Shown one piece after another: positions 1 through 5,873 of a stretch of DNA of 10,922 nucleotides. The stretch comes from an uncultured Campylobacter sp. Its GTDB lineage: Bacteria > Campylobacterota > Campylobacteria > Campylobacterales > Campylobacteraceae. Every line of letters begins with the position of its first letter. The stretch's first letter is position 1. A program made the position numbers and the translations under genes. The notes below the pieces were generated by a model. The model did not search any database. It had not been told where the DNA came from and saw only the letters and a program-made list of their open reading frames with translations. The stretch spans positions 1 to 10,922 of the forward strand of contig NZ_CALHHT010000470.1 in assembly GCF_938031315.1 (NCBI RefSeq). The letters run 5' to 3'.

Positions 1-450
1 GTCAGCATCGGCGGACTTATCATTTCGTGGTTAGTGGGCTGGTACCTGCCGCGCCTGGAATACGATAACCAAAAGGTAGAAGCAGCGTTTCGTAAAGAGT
101 TAGTCTTGGCCGAGGACGACAAAATCAACTATGGAGGACAGGAGCAAGTCGAGGGGCTGTTTGCGAAGCTGAAGCATAACTATTACAAGCTATATTTGCA
201 TCTTTGTTATTTCGATCTATGGCTTCGATCTTTTTCTCAAATTTTAATTTTAGTGCCTTACTTCTTGGTAGGTCCTGGTATTTTTACTCAGGCGATCACT
301 TTGGGTGTGTTGGTGCAGGTAAGTAACGCCTTTAATCAAGTGCGCGGAAGTTTTAGTATTTTTATGAATAACTGGACGACGATCACGGAGCTTCGCTCAA
401 TCCATATGCGACTTAAAGAGTTTGAAAAAAATATCGACTACAAGGGCTAG
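1..450 (+). CDS. SbmA/BacA-family peptide transporter, C-terminal part (5' end outside window)
   Basis: The frame is open from base 1 to the TAG at 448-450, giving 149 residues without a start, so the gene is cut by the window edge. SbmA/BacA proteins are inner-membrane, proton-driven importers of peptides such as microcins, bleomycin and proline-rich antimicrobial peptides. Family hallmarks visible here are an LEYDNQKVEAAFRKELV segment followed by a charged GEDD-like stretch, the pair YYKLYLHLCYFDLW, a hydrophobic helix ending in PYFLVGPGIFTQAITLG, and the C-terminal FNQVRGSFSIFMNNWTTI...LRSIHMRLKEFE block. The fragment matches roughly the last 150 of about 400 residues in E. coli SbmA and ends where the family normally ends, without an ATPase domain. 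It converges with the minus-strand cyd operon and is followed by a terminator hairpin. The SbmA/BacA assignment is from remembered family motifs; substrate is unknown. Confidence 0.85.
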   Translation, partial: VSIGGLIISWLVGWYLPRLEYDNQKVEAAFRKELVLAEDDKINYGGQEQVEGLFAKLKHNYYKLYLHLCYFDLWLRSFSQILILVPYFLVGPGIFTQAITLGVLVQVSNAFNQVRGSFSIFMNNWTTITELRSIHMRLKEFEKNIDYKG

Positions 451-468
451 ATAAAATTTCGCCCGCAC

Positions 469-527
469 CTTGCGGCCCTAGATTTCGCTTTCTAAATTTA
501 AAGCGAAATTCCGGGCCGCAAGCTTTT
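469..527 (+). terminator. Long hairpin terminator after the SbmA-like gene, possibly bidirectional
   Basis: The arms CTTGCGGCCC (469-478) and GGGCCGCAAG (513-522) pair perfectly over 10 bp. A second perfect 10-bp stem, ATTTCGCTTT (482-491) with AAAGCGAAAT (500-509), lies inside, separated only by a 3x3 internal loop. The plus strand then reads CTTTTAAAATTT, a short U tract, which suits termination of the SbmA-like transcript. On the minus strand the same structure lies 21 nt past the stop of the 34-aa ORF, so it could also close the cyd transcript, although the U tract there is poorer. Confidence 0.75.
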
Positions 528-542
528 AAAATTTCTACGCTT

Positions 543-647
543 TTACTGCTCTCTTTTTTCGTGATGAACGATGTTTAGCTTTATAAATTTATAGCTCGCG
601 ATTAGCAAGATCATCCAAATCGCGATGAAAACTAAAGATTTGACCAT
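543..647 (-). CDS. 34-aa single-TM small protein downstream of cydB (CydX-like by position)
   Basis: ATG at 647-645 opens a 34-codon frame ending TAA at 545-543. An AAGGA ribosome binding site (658-654) sits 6 nt upstream, and an in-frame TAA just before the ATG fixes the start. The protein has a basic start (MVKS), a hydrophobic helix at about residues 4-19 (SLVFIAIWMILLIASY), then a polar C-terminal tail rich in Lys, His, Glu and Arg. It lies on the cydB strand, 149 nt past the cydB stop, and ends just before the shared terminator. Size, topology and position resemble the small bd-oxidase subunits CydX (E. coli, 37 aa) and CydS (Geobacillus, 33 aa), but I see no CydX signature (MWYFxWxLG). 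Function as an oxidase subunit is inference; that it is a real small membrane protein gene is moderately supported by the RBS and composition. Confidence 0.6.
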   Translation of the reverse strand: MVKSLVFIAIWMILLIASYKFIKLNIVHHEKREQ

Positions 648-674
648 TTTTAATCCTTAAAATTTTTTATAAAT

Positions 675-695
675 GCGGCGCGCAAAAGGCGCCGC
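675..695 (-). other. GC-rich hairpin between cydB and the small ORF
   Basis: GCGGCGC (675-681) and GCGCCGC (689-695) form a perfect 7-bp stem with a 7-nt loop. Read on the minus strand it is followed by ATTTATAAAAAATTTT, not a clean U run, so it is a weak terminator at best. It may act as a partial terminator or an mRNA 3'-end stabiliser for cydB, upstream of the small ORF's ribosome binding site. Confidence 0.4.
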
Positions 696-796
696 CGATA
701 TGAAATTTAACCAAGCGCAAAAGCACGCAGTGCCGCGCACGCGAGCAGCTTCTTGCCGCCACACGGGGCGCGCAGAAGCCGCGCTAGAGCGGGTGC

Positions 797-1903
797 CTAA
801 TAATGCTCGTTTGAAAGCCCCTCTTTATCGAGCTTTTTAGCATCCATCGCGCGCCAAACATAGCTGATATAACCCAGCACGAAAGGCACTAGAAACGACA
901 CGTAAAACATCGTCTTAAGCGTATAGAGGCTCGAGCTTGCGTTGCTTATCGAAAGCGAGCTTTGCAGGTCGAAATTTGACGGATAAAACGCCGTGTTGTT
1001 TAGCCCCAGGATCAAAAATACGCTCGTTACCGCGCATACGACGCCCACGCCGTAGAAAAATACTCCGCGCACGCTGCTTGTAAATGCGCCTTTGAATATC
1101 CCCACCAGCACCAGCACAATGCCGAGCAGCAGCAAGATTAGCGCCGCGGGCAGGCTTAGGTAATTGTGCAGATACTTAAAACTCTCGAGACTTACGACTC
1201 CGCCCGCGCCGACTACATAGCCCTGCTTTAGCAAGACCCACGCCAAAAACGCGATGAAAAAAACCAAAAACGCGCTAGCGTTAAATTTAAGCGAGGCTTT
1301 GAGCTTGGCGATCATTTCAGGCTCGGCGATATTATTCATCAAATATAAGCTCGCTCCCGTCCTAGCGCAGAAAAATAGTGCAACTCCCAAGATGTAATTA
1401 AACGGATTTGCTAGCGCCTCAAGTCCGCGAGCGGAGCTTTTCCACTGCACGAAATTATTATCGCCCAGCGCAAACTCGCTGCCGCTAAAAAGCGTCGAGA
1501 CGATGATGCCAAGCAGGATCGTGCCCAGCGAGCCGTTTATGAAAAGAAAGGCTTCATAAGTTTTAGCGCCCAAGAAATTATCGGGCTTTTTTCTGTATTC
1601 GTAAGCGACGGCTTGGATTATGAAGCAAAAAAGCAGAGCCATCCACGCCCAATACGCACCGCCGAAGCTGGTCGCATAAAATAGCGGAAACGCCGCAAAG
1701 CACGCTCCGCCGAACATCACGAGCGTAGTAAATGTAAGTTCCCATTTCTTGCCGATGGAATTTATTATAAAATCCTTCTCGGTCTCATTTTTCGCCAGCG
1801 TAAAAAGCAGCGTCTGACCGCCCTGCACGAAGAGCATAAAAACCAAAATTCCGCCCAGAAGCGAAACCACGCACCACCAATAAATTTGAAAAATTTCGTG
1901 CAT
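797..1903 (-). CDS. cydB: Cytochrome bd quinol oxidase subunit II
   Basis: This is the 368-residue subunit II of the cytochrome bd-type quinol:oxygen oxidoreductase, an integral inner-membrane protein pairing with CydA to reduce oxygen to water with menaquinol/ubiquinol electrons (E. coli CydB is 379 aa). Visible features are the N-terminal IYWW helix start, the GGACFAAFPLFYATSFGG segment (residues 65-82), AVAYEYRKK after the third helix (98-106), and the family-typical C-terminal block with SLSISNASSSLYTLKTM (316-332) followed by a final helix and basic tail. About eight to nine hydrophobic helices are evident. The ATG at 1903 lies 1 nt after the cydA stop, so the two are translationally coupled. 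Compared with E. coli, the DGFD motif of helix 1 reads QGGQ and WDGN reads WELT, marking a divergent subfamily. C. jejuni's homologous oxidase is reported as cyanide-insensitive (CioAB), so the heme content cannot be assumed. Confidence 0.96.
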   Translation of the reverse strand: MHEIFQIYWWCVVSLLGGILVFMLFVQGGQTLLFTLAKNETEKDFIINSIGKKWELTFTTLVMFGGACFAAFPLFYATSFGGAYWAWMALLFCFIIQAVAYEYRKKPDNFLGAKTYEAFLFINGSLGTILLGIIVSTLFSGSEFALGDNNFVQWKSSARGLEALANPFNYILGVALFFCARTGASLYLMNNIAEPEMIAKLKASLKFNASAFLVFFIAFLAWVLLKQGYVVGAGGVVSLESFKYLHNYLSLPAALILLLLGIVLVLVGIFKGAFTSSVRGVFFYGVGVVCAVTSVFLILGLNNTAFYPSNFDLQSSLSISNASSSLYTLKTMFYVSFLVPFVLGYISYVWRAMDAKKLDKEGLSNEHY

Positions 1904-1904
1904 C

Positions 1905-3428
1905 TTAAAATCCTATCTTTATCTGTTTTAGCATGATCTTTATCTCGGCTATGAATAAAACCGTAAATAAAACCGCAAAGAGCGCGAATGAGATCATTAT
2001 GTTCGTTCCCGCCAGGCTCGTAGCTGCGACGCCCACCGGCATGAGATCTTGTATCGCCCACGGCTGGCGCCCTACTTCGGCTACTATCCAGCCCGCCTCG
2101 CACGCGACGTATCCCAAAGGGATGCTAAATACGCAAAGCCATAGAATTTTCTTGTATTCGGCGAGATTCTTTCGCATCGCCAAAAATAGCGTTACGAAAA
2201 ATAGCAAGATAAAATAGCTTCCCAGAGCCACCATCACGTGGAAGCTATAAAATGTAAGCGCCACGGGAGGGACGATCTGCTTCGCATCGTCAAGGTAGCC
2301 GTAGCCTAGATTTTGCATATTTTGGTTGCCGAATAAAATTTCGCGCGCCTGCTGCATCGCTGCGGTATCATTGGCGTCTTTGGCGAGCTTGTAATCCTTT
2401 AGCGCTTGCAGGGCGATTTTGCCTTTTTCGATCTTTTTATCCGCGCCTTCGATGCCGAATTTTTCGTTTCCAAATACCAAATCATCGATGCCCGGAGTGA
2501 AATTATCAAGCCCTCTCGTAGCCATCAGCCCTAGCGCATAAGGCGCTTTAATCTCAAATAAAAACGGCTCTTTATCGTCTCCCGCGGTTTTGCTCGGATT
2601 TAAAACTCCCGCCGCGACGATGCCTGCGTTTACTTCGCCTTTATACAGGCCCTCCATCGCCGCAAGCTTCATCGGCTGCTTTTGCGCGACCTGATAGGCG
2701 CTCTCGTCGCCGCTAAATAGCACGAAAAGCGAGCTTAACATACCGAAGCTTGCCGCCACGATGAAGCTTTTTTTAGCAAGCGCGAAGTCTTTGTTTTTTA
2801 ACATATAAAACGCTGAAATTCCAAGCACGAAAAGCGCCGCGGTAATGTAGCCGCCGCCGACGGTATGCAAAAATTTAGCCACTCCGAAGTGAGATAGCGC
2901 GATATCTAAAAAATTACTCATCTCGTTGCGCATCGTATCGGGATTAAAGCTCGTACCGACGGGGTTTTGCATCCAGGCGTTCGCGATCAGGATCCAATAC
3001 GCGCTTAAATTTGATCCGATCGCCACGAGCCAGGTTGAAAGAAGATGAAATTTTTTGCTTACGCGATCCCAGCCGAAGAACATTACCGCAAAGAAGGTAG
3101 CCTCTAAGAAAAACGCCAGCAAGCCCTCGATCGCAAGCGGAGCGCCGAAGATATCGCCCACGAACCAGCTGTAATTCGCCCAGTTGGTGCCGAACTCAAA
3201 CTCCATTATGATACCGGTCGCGACGCCGATTGCGAAATTTATACCGAAAAGGCGCAGCCAAAATTTAGTGATCTTGAGCCACTCCTGTTTGCCGGTCGCG
3301 ACATATAGGCTCTCCATAAACGCCACGATAAAGCTAAGCCCCAGCGTTAGGGGCACGAAAAGAAAGTGATAAAGCGCCGTGAGCGCAAACTGCGCCCTCG
3401 ACCAATCCACGCTAGCAAGCTCTTGCAT
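1905..3428 (-). CDS. cydA: Cytochrome bd quinol oxidase subunit I
   Basis: The 507-residue subunit I carries the hemes and quinol site of the bd-type terminal oxidase in the inner membrane. Aligning by eye to E. coli CydA, the heme ligands are present: H21 (E. coli H19), H188 (H186) and M399 (M393). So are the acidic pair E101/E109 (E99/E107), E451 within the hallmark AEVGRQPW motif (E445), and Q-loop residues K254 and E259 (K252/E257) in MKLAAMEGLYKGE. A C-terminal Q-loop extension ending GYGYL (about 330-378) places it with the long-Q-loop type. One departure is H397 where E. coli has R391. The ATG at 3428 has AGGAG directly upstream, formed by the last codons of the DUF4492 gene (2 nt between its stop and this start), so the two are coupled. 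High-affinity oxygen respiration fits a microaerophile. Confidence 0.97.
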   Translation of the reverse strand: MQELASVDWSRAQFALTALYHFLFVPLTLGLSFIVAFMESLYVATGKQEWLKITKFWLRLFGINFAIGVATGIIMEFEFGTNWANYSWFVGDIFGAPLAIEGLLAFFLEATFFAVMFFGWDRVSKKFHLLSTWLVAIGSNLSAYWILIANAWMQNPVGTSFNPDTMRNEMSNFLDIALSHFGVAKFLHTVGGGYITAALFVLGISAFYMLKNKDFALAKKSFIVAASFGMLSSLFVLFSGDESAYQVAQKQPMKLAAMEGLYKGEVNAGIVAAGVLNPSKTAGDDKEPFLFEIKAPYALGLMATRGLDNFTPGIDDLVFGNEKFGIEGADKKIEKGKIALQALKDYKLAKDANDTAAMQQAREILFGNQNMQNLGYGYLDDAKQIVPPVALTFYSFHVMVALGSYFILLFFVTLFLAMRKNLAEYKKILWLCVFSIPLGYVACEAGWIVAEVGRQPWAIQDLMPVGVAATSLAGTNIMISFALFAVLFTVLFIAEIKIMLKQIKIGF

Positions 3429-3430
3429 TC

Positions 3431-3637
3431 CTACTCCTTAGTCAAATTTTTATAGATGAAATCGATTTTTTCTTGATCGGTTTTAAATTTAGAATCTAAA
3501 TTTTCGTCGAAAATGAAAAATTTTAGTAGCACAAAAATTATAAATAGCTTGATCAAAATCACCGCCCATAGCGTTTTGCCAAGCTTCATCGAAGCAAATC
3601 CGTGCGCGTAAAATTTTAAAATTTTGCCGAAAAACAT
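3431..3637 (-). CDS. DUF4492 small membrane protein, first gene of the cyd operon
   Basis: The 68-residue protein has a short amphipathic start with KFYAHGF and SMKLGKTLW, one hydrophobic helix (AVILIKLFIIFVLLKFFIF) and a charged C-terminal tail (KFKTDQEKIDFIYKNL). This is the DUF4492 pattern, a family I recall lying immediately upstream of cydA in Campylobacterota and Bacteroidetes. Its last codons supply the cydA ribosome binding site. I chose the ATG at 3637; a TTG at 3640 directly in front of it is an equally possible start, since AAAGG lies 10 nt before the ATG and 7 nt before the TTG. Function is unknown. From linkage, I infer an accessory or assembly factor, or a small subunit, of the bd oxidase. 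Confidence 0.88.
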   Translation of the reverse strand: MFFGKILKFYAHGFASMKLGKTLWAVILIKLFIIFVLLKFFIFDENLDSKFKTDQEKIDFIYKNLTKE

Positions 3638-3676
3638 CAAATTTTAACCTTTAGCAATTATTAGTTTATATTTTTT

Positions 3677-3712
3677 ATTATATAGTAATTAATTAAAATC
3701 TAACTTTAAATT
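3677..3712 (-). promoter_or_regulatory. Candidate promoter of the DUF4492-cydA-cydB operon
   Basis: On the minus strand TATAAT occurs at 3682-3677, preceded by A/T-rich, T-periodic sequence (to about 3712) and no TTGACA-like -35. That is the usual form of vegetative promoters in Campylobacter. Initiation near 3670 would give a leader of about 30 nt to the first gene. No operator was identified. Confidence 0.5.
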
Positions 3713-3770
3713 TTAAAAATTTCGCGCTGATTTTATCCTATTTCGAAAAAAATTCCAAACTCTGCCGCGA

Positions 3771-3818
3771 CGCGCCGTAGCGCGCGTTTTCAAAAACCGA
3801 GCGGTCTCGCCGCTTTTT
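3771..3818. terminator. Two stacked hairpins with U tracts in the aroE-cyd spacer
   Basis: AGCGG (3800-3804) pairs with CCGCT (3810-3814) and is followed on the plus strand by TTTTT (3814-3818). On the minus strand the same stem is followed within 4 nt by TTTTT (complement of 3792-3796). A second stem, CGCGC (3771-3775) with GCGCG (3780-3784), lies next to it and is followed by CGTTTT on the plus strand. The pair could isolate the cyd operon from aroE readthrough. No plus-strand gene needs it, so minus-strand use is more likely. Confidence 0.45.
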
Positions 3819-3931
3819 AGATTAAAATTTTGCTTCGTTTCAGGCGGCGTAAAAGATAAAGTTAGCGGCGTCATATCGTTTAATGCAGCAAATTTAAAGC
3901 AAGATAAAATTTTAATCGTTTGAGCGATATA

Positions 3932-3961
3932 AAATTTAGCGCCGCATCCGGCTCTAAATTT
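3932..3961 (-). terminator. Hairpin terminator of the SPOR-aroE transcript
   Basis: Perfect 8-bp arms AAATTTAG (3932-3939) and CTAAATTT (3954-3961) enclose a second 4-bp GCCG/CGGC stem with a CATC loop on the plus strand, separated by a single mismatch. The right arm begins inside the aroE TAA. On the minus strand the stem ends in ATTTTATAT, a modest U tract. The A/T arms are also able to pair on the opposite strand. Confidence 0.6.
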
Positions 3962-4745
3962 AGCGAAGATTTGCGGCGTAACTCATAAGCTTAATTATCT
4001 CTTGGAGATCAAATTTACCGCCGAAAAAGAGATTGAAAGCAAGCGCGCCCTGATTTATCAGCATCTCTTTGCCATCCTTTGCGGGCAGATTTTTTGCACG
4101 CGCGGCTTGCAAAAACGGAGTCTGCTTGCCGTAGATCGCATCGAAGGCAAATTTCGCGCGGGATAAAATTTCATCTATTACCCCCTCAGGTGCAGGCAGA
4201 GCGTCATCTTTGAGCCCCGCGCCGGTGGCATTGACGATAAGATCGTAGTCTTTGGATTTGAAATTTTCATAGGTAAAAAATTCCTCGCAGCCGAAGTCAA
4301 ATTCCTTTGCGCTGCGGTTTAAGATGTCAAATTTCACGCCGTTTTTGCCTAATGCGTAGCCGATCGCTCGCGTCGTGCCGCCCGCACCCAAAATAAGCGC
4401 ATTGCGGATCTCGCCAAAACCCAAGATCGCGCAGAAAAACCCTTGTGCGTCGGTGTTAAAACCGTGCAGCGCGCCGCCCTTTAACACGAGCGTATTTACC
4501 GAGCCGATCTTCTGCGCCGCCTCGCTTAGGACATCGCATGCTTTAAATGCGTCGAGCTTAAAAGGCACGGTTACGTTCGCGCCCGTAAGCCCTAAAGTTT
4601 CAAATTTAGCTCGCAGCTCCTCGCCGCGCTGCAGCAAAACTCGCCCATAGTAGGCGTCTAGGGCTAGAAATTTTATAGCGTAATTATGAAGTAGCGGCGA
4701 GAGAGAGTGGGCGATCGGGTTGCCGAAAACCGCAAATCTGTCCAC
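3960..4745 (-). CDS. aroE: Shikimate dehydrogenase (NADP+)
   Basis: The 261-residue enzyme reduces 3-dehydroshikimate to shikimate with NADPH in the cytosolic shikimate pathway to chorismate and the aromatic amino acids (E. coli AroE is 272 aa). N-terminal substrate domain: AVFGNPIAHSLSP with S14/S16, the catalytic lysine K63 in NVTVPFK, N84 in SVNT and D99 in FNTDAQGF. Nucleotide domain: glycine-rich GAGGTTRA (120-127), then NRS (143-145) at the NADP-phosphate position. Near the C-terminus NQGALAF carries Q232. The start is GTG at 4745, which shares its first G with the TAG of the upstream SPOR gene (TAGTG). No in-frame ATG gives a better start, and FAVFGNPI beginning at residue 4 fits the family N-terminus. 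Translation is probably coupled to the SPOR gene, and a hairpin follows the stop. Confidence 0.96.
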   Translation of the reverse strand: MDRFAVFGNPIAHSLSPLLHNYAIKFLALDAYYGRVLLQRGEELRAKFETLGLTGANVTVPFKLDAFKACDVLSEAAQKIGSVNTLVLKGGALHGFNTDAQGFFCAILGFGEIRNALILGAGGTTRAIGYALGKNGVKFDILNRSAKEFDFGCEEFFTYENFKSKDYDLIVNATGAGLKDDALPAPEGVIDEILSRAKFAFDAIYGKQTPFLQAARAKNLPAKDGKEMLINQGALAFNLFFGGKFDLQEIIKLMSYAANLR

Positions 4746-5779
4746 TATTTCACTCGGTATATATACGCTCCGCTATTGATGCTGCGCATATCGCTAAGCG
4801 CCTTTTGTAGCGCCTCGCCCTCAAAAGGTCCAACTAAAATTTTAGTCACGCTCTTGCTTCCGACGTGAGTTTGCAGCGCAATTGGGCTGTAGCCTTTTTT
4901 GGTGATTTTTTTGGTATCAGATCCGTTTGGATCGTAGGCATTGGATGCGAAAACCTGCACATAACTGCCGTTTGCCACGCTGGTGCTGGTGCTCTTCGCC
5001 GCAACGCCAGCTGCTTTTATGCTCTCGCTTTTAGACTCCGGCTTGCTAGCTTCTTTTTTAGGCTCGAGCTTAGCAGGCTCTTTCTTGGTCTCAGCTTTAG
5101 CATGTTCCTTTTTAACTTCCGTTTTTGAAGACTCTTTTTTAACTTCTGTTTTTGCTTGTTTTTCAGGTTCTTTTTTAGGCTCTACTTTCTGCTCGACTTT
5201 TCTAATTTCGGTTTTAGAAGGTTCTTTTTTGATCTCGTCTTTTGCAGACTCTTTTTTAGGCTCGGACTTCTTTACGTCCGTTTTTTCAGGTTTTTTAGCT
5301 TCGTCTTTAGGCTCAATCTTTTTACTTTCTATTTTAACTTCGGATTTTTTTGGCTCTTCTTTGATTTCGGGCTTTTGGATTTCTACTTTCTGTGCTTCAG
5401 GCTGAGCGCTTGCGACGACCTTGCTTTCGGAATTAGGCTCTTGGGTTTTTATCTCTACTTTGGTTGGAGCTGCAGATGCTGCATTGGGTTCTGATTTCAC
5501 TTCTACAGGCTCAGGCTGCGAAGGCTCGGGTTTTTGAACTTGCACGGCAGGCTTTTGCTCCGCTTTGGCAAGCTCTTCTTCACTAGGCATAGTAAGACCT
5601 GCGTTAGTATCAATATCGTCTTTATTAATAGCCTTCATTATGATTAAAATGATTAAGAATAAAACTACGACGCCGGCTGCAACGGTAAGACCTTTTTTTA
5701 AATTCGCGTTCTTATCGACATTGCCGCTATTGATCACTATGTCGTCTATGCTGCTCATATCGAAATTTTTGTCGTTCAT
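4745..5779 (-). CDS. SPOR-domain inner-membrane protein with long K/E/P-rich linker
   Basis: The 344-residue protein has three parts. Residues 1-30 are a short cytoplasmic segment. A TM helix spans about 31-49 (LTVAAGVVVLFLIILIIMK). A very long Lys/Glu/Pro/Ser linker runs from about 65 to 262, with a 9-residue repeat [AS]-K-x-E-x-K-K-E-x that is clearest at 179-253. The C-terminal domain (about 271-344; GSYVQVFASN ... KILVGPFEGEALQKALSDMR ... YIYRV) is SPOR. SPOR domains bind glycan strands stripped of stem peptides at the division septum, as in E. coli FtsN and DamX, so a periplasmic septal or peptidoglycan role is likely; the linker would reach across the periplasm. It is equivalent in position to the SPOR gene before aroE in C. 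jejuni. AGGAG lies just upstream of the ATG at 5779. Cell-division identity is inference from domain architecture. Confidence 0.88.
   Translation of the reverse strand: MNDKNFDMSSIDDIVINSGNVDKNANLKKGLTVAAGVVVLFLIILIIMKAINKDDIDTNAGLTMPSEEELAKAEQKPAVQVQKPEPSQPEPVEVKSEPNAASAAPTKVEIKTQEPNSESKVVASAQPEAQKVEIQKPEIKEEPKKSEVKIESKKIEPKDEAKKPEKTDVKKSEPKKESAKDEIKKEPSKTEIRKVEQKVEPKKEPEKQAKTEVKKESSKTEVKKEHAKAETKKEPAKLEPKKEASKPESKSESIKAAGVAAKSTSTSVANGSYVQVFASNAYDPNGSDTKKITKKGYSPIALQTHVGSKSVTKILVGPFEGEALQKALSDMRSINSGAYIYRVK
5021..5245 (-). repeat. 27-nt tandem repeat in the SPOR protein linker
   Basis: The coding sequence for residues 179-253 consists of eight 9-codon units of the form [AS]-K-x-E-[VITP]-[KR]-K-[EV]-x, for example AKTEVKKES, SKTEVKKEH and AKAETKKEP. 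A 3-residue insertion (EKQ, 206-208) separates the first three units from the last five. The five units at 5021-5155 are exactly in register (135 nt). Looser copies continue to about residue 145. The units are diverged at the DNA level. Confidence 0.7.
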
Positions 5780-5809
5780 ACTCTCTCCTAAGATTATTAT
5801 TTACTTTGT

Positions 5810-5818
5810 AAATTCTAC
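5810..5818 (-). promoter_or_regulatory. Candidate extended -10 promoter for SPOR-aroE
   Basis: On the minus strand TGGTAGAAT (5818-5810) matches the extended -10 form TGnTAnAAT. It lies between the glyA terminator and the SPOR ribosome binding site, leaving a leader of about 25 nt. No -35 box is evident, which is normal for this group. Confidence 0.5.
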
Positions 5819-5841
5819 CACGCAAAATTTACGAAATAAAT

Positions 5842-5865
5842 AATTCGGGTAAGCTTACCCGAATT
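5842..5865 (-). terminator. Perfect 24-bp palindrome, terminator of the gatC-glyA operon
   Basis: AATTCGGGTAAG followed by its exact reverse complement gives a perfect 24-bp palindrome. It starts 8 nt past the glyA TAA and ends in AATTATTTATTT on the minus strand. As RNA it would form a stem of about 10 bp with an AGCU loop. It ends the long operon and could work in both directions, as the plus strand also leads into AATTTATTAAATTT. Confidence 0.75.
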
Positions 5866-5873
5866 TATTAAAT

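Larger units (their letters stand above)
3638..3959. other. Intergenic spacer between aroE and the cyd operon
   Basis: About 320 bases without a convincing gene. From right to left it holds the aroE hairpin, an A/T-rich stretch with long-range inverted repeats, a pair of GC-rich hairpins, and an A/T-rich promoter region before the DUF4492 gene. A 53-codon ORF across it lacks a ribosome binding site and is treated as spurious. Confidence 0.6.

Noticed and set aside
657..764. 35-codon minus-strand ORF from GTG 764 (begins MWRQEAARVR) after cydB
   Set aside because: The MW start recalls CydX, but there is no ribosome binding site and no TM helix; it is Arg/Ala/Cys-rich as expected from GC-rich noncoding DNA, and it overlaps the ribosome binding site of the better 34-aa ORF.
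3713..3874. 53-codon minus-strand ORF from ATG 3874 to TAA 3713
   Set aside because: No ribosome binding site, it spans the terminator-like hairpins, it is Arg/Asn/Phe-rich with no recognisable domain, and it ends in the promoter region.
4900..4915. Poly-T tracts (T6-T7) in the SPOR gene considered as phase-variable sites
   Set aside because: Campylobacter phase variation typically uses G/C tracts; these Lys-codon runs are ordinary for the composition, and no G or C run over 5 was noticed in the window.
4865..5494. Long plus-strand open frames opposite the SPOR gene, Ser/Phe/Leu-rich
   Set aside because: They are antisense shadows of the K/E-rich repeat; their composition is forced by the AAA/GAA codons of the real gene and they have no ribosome binding site.
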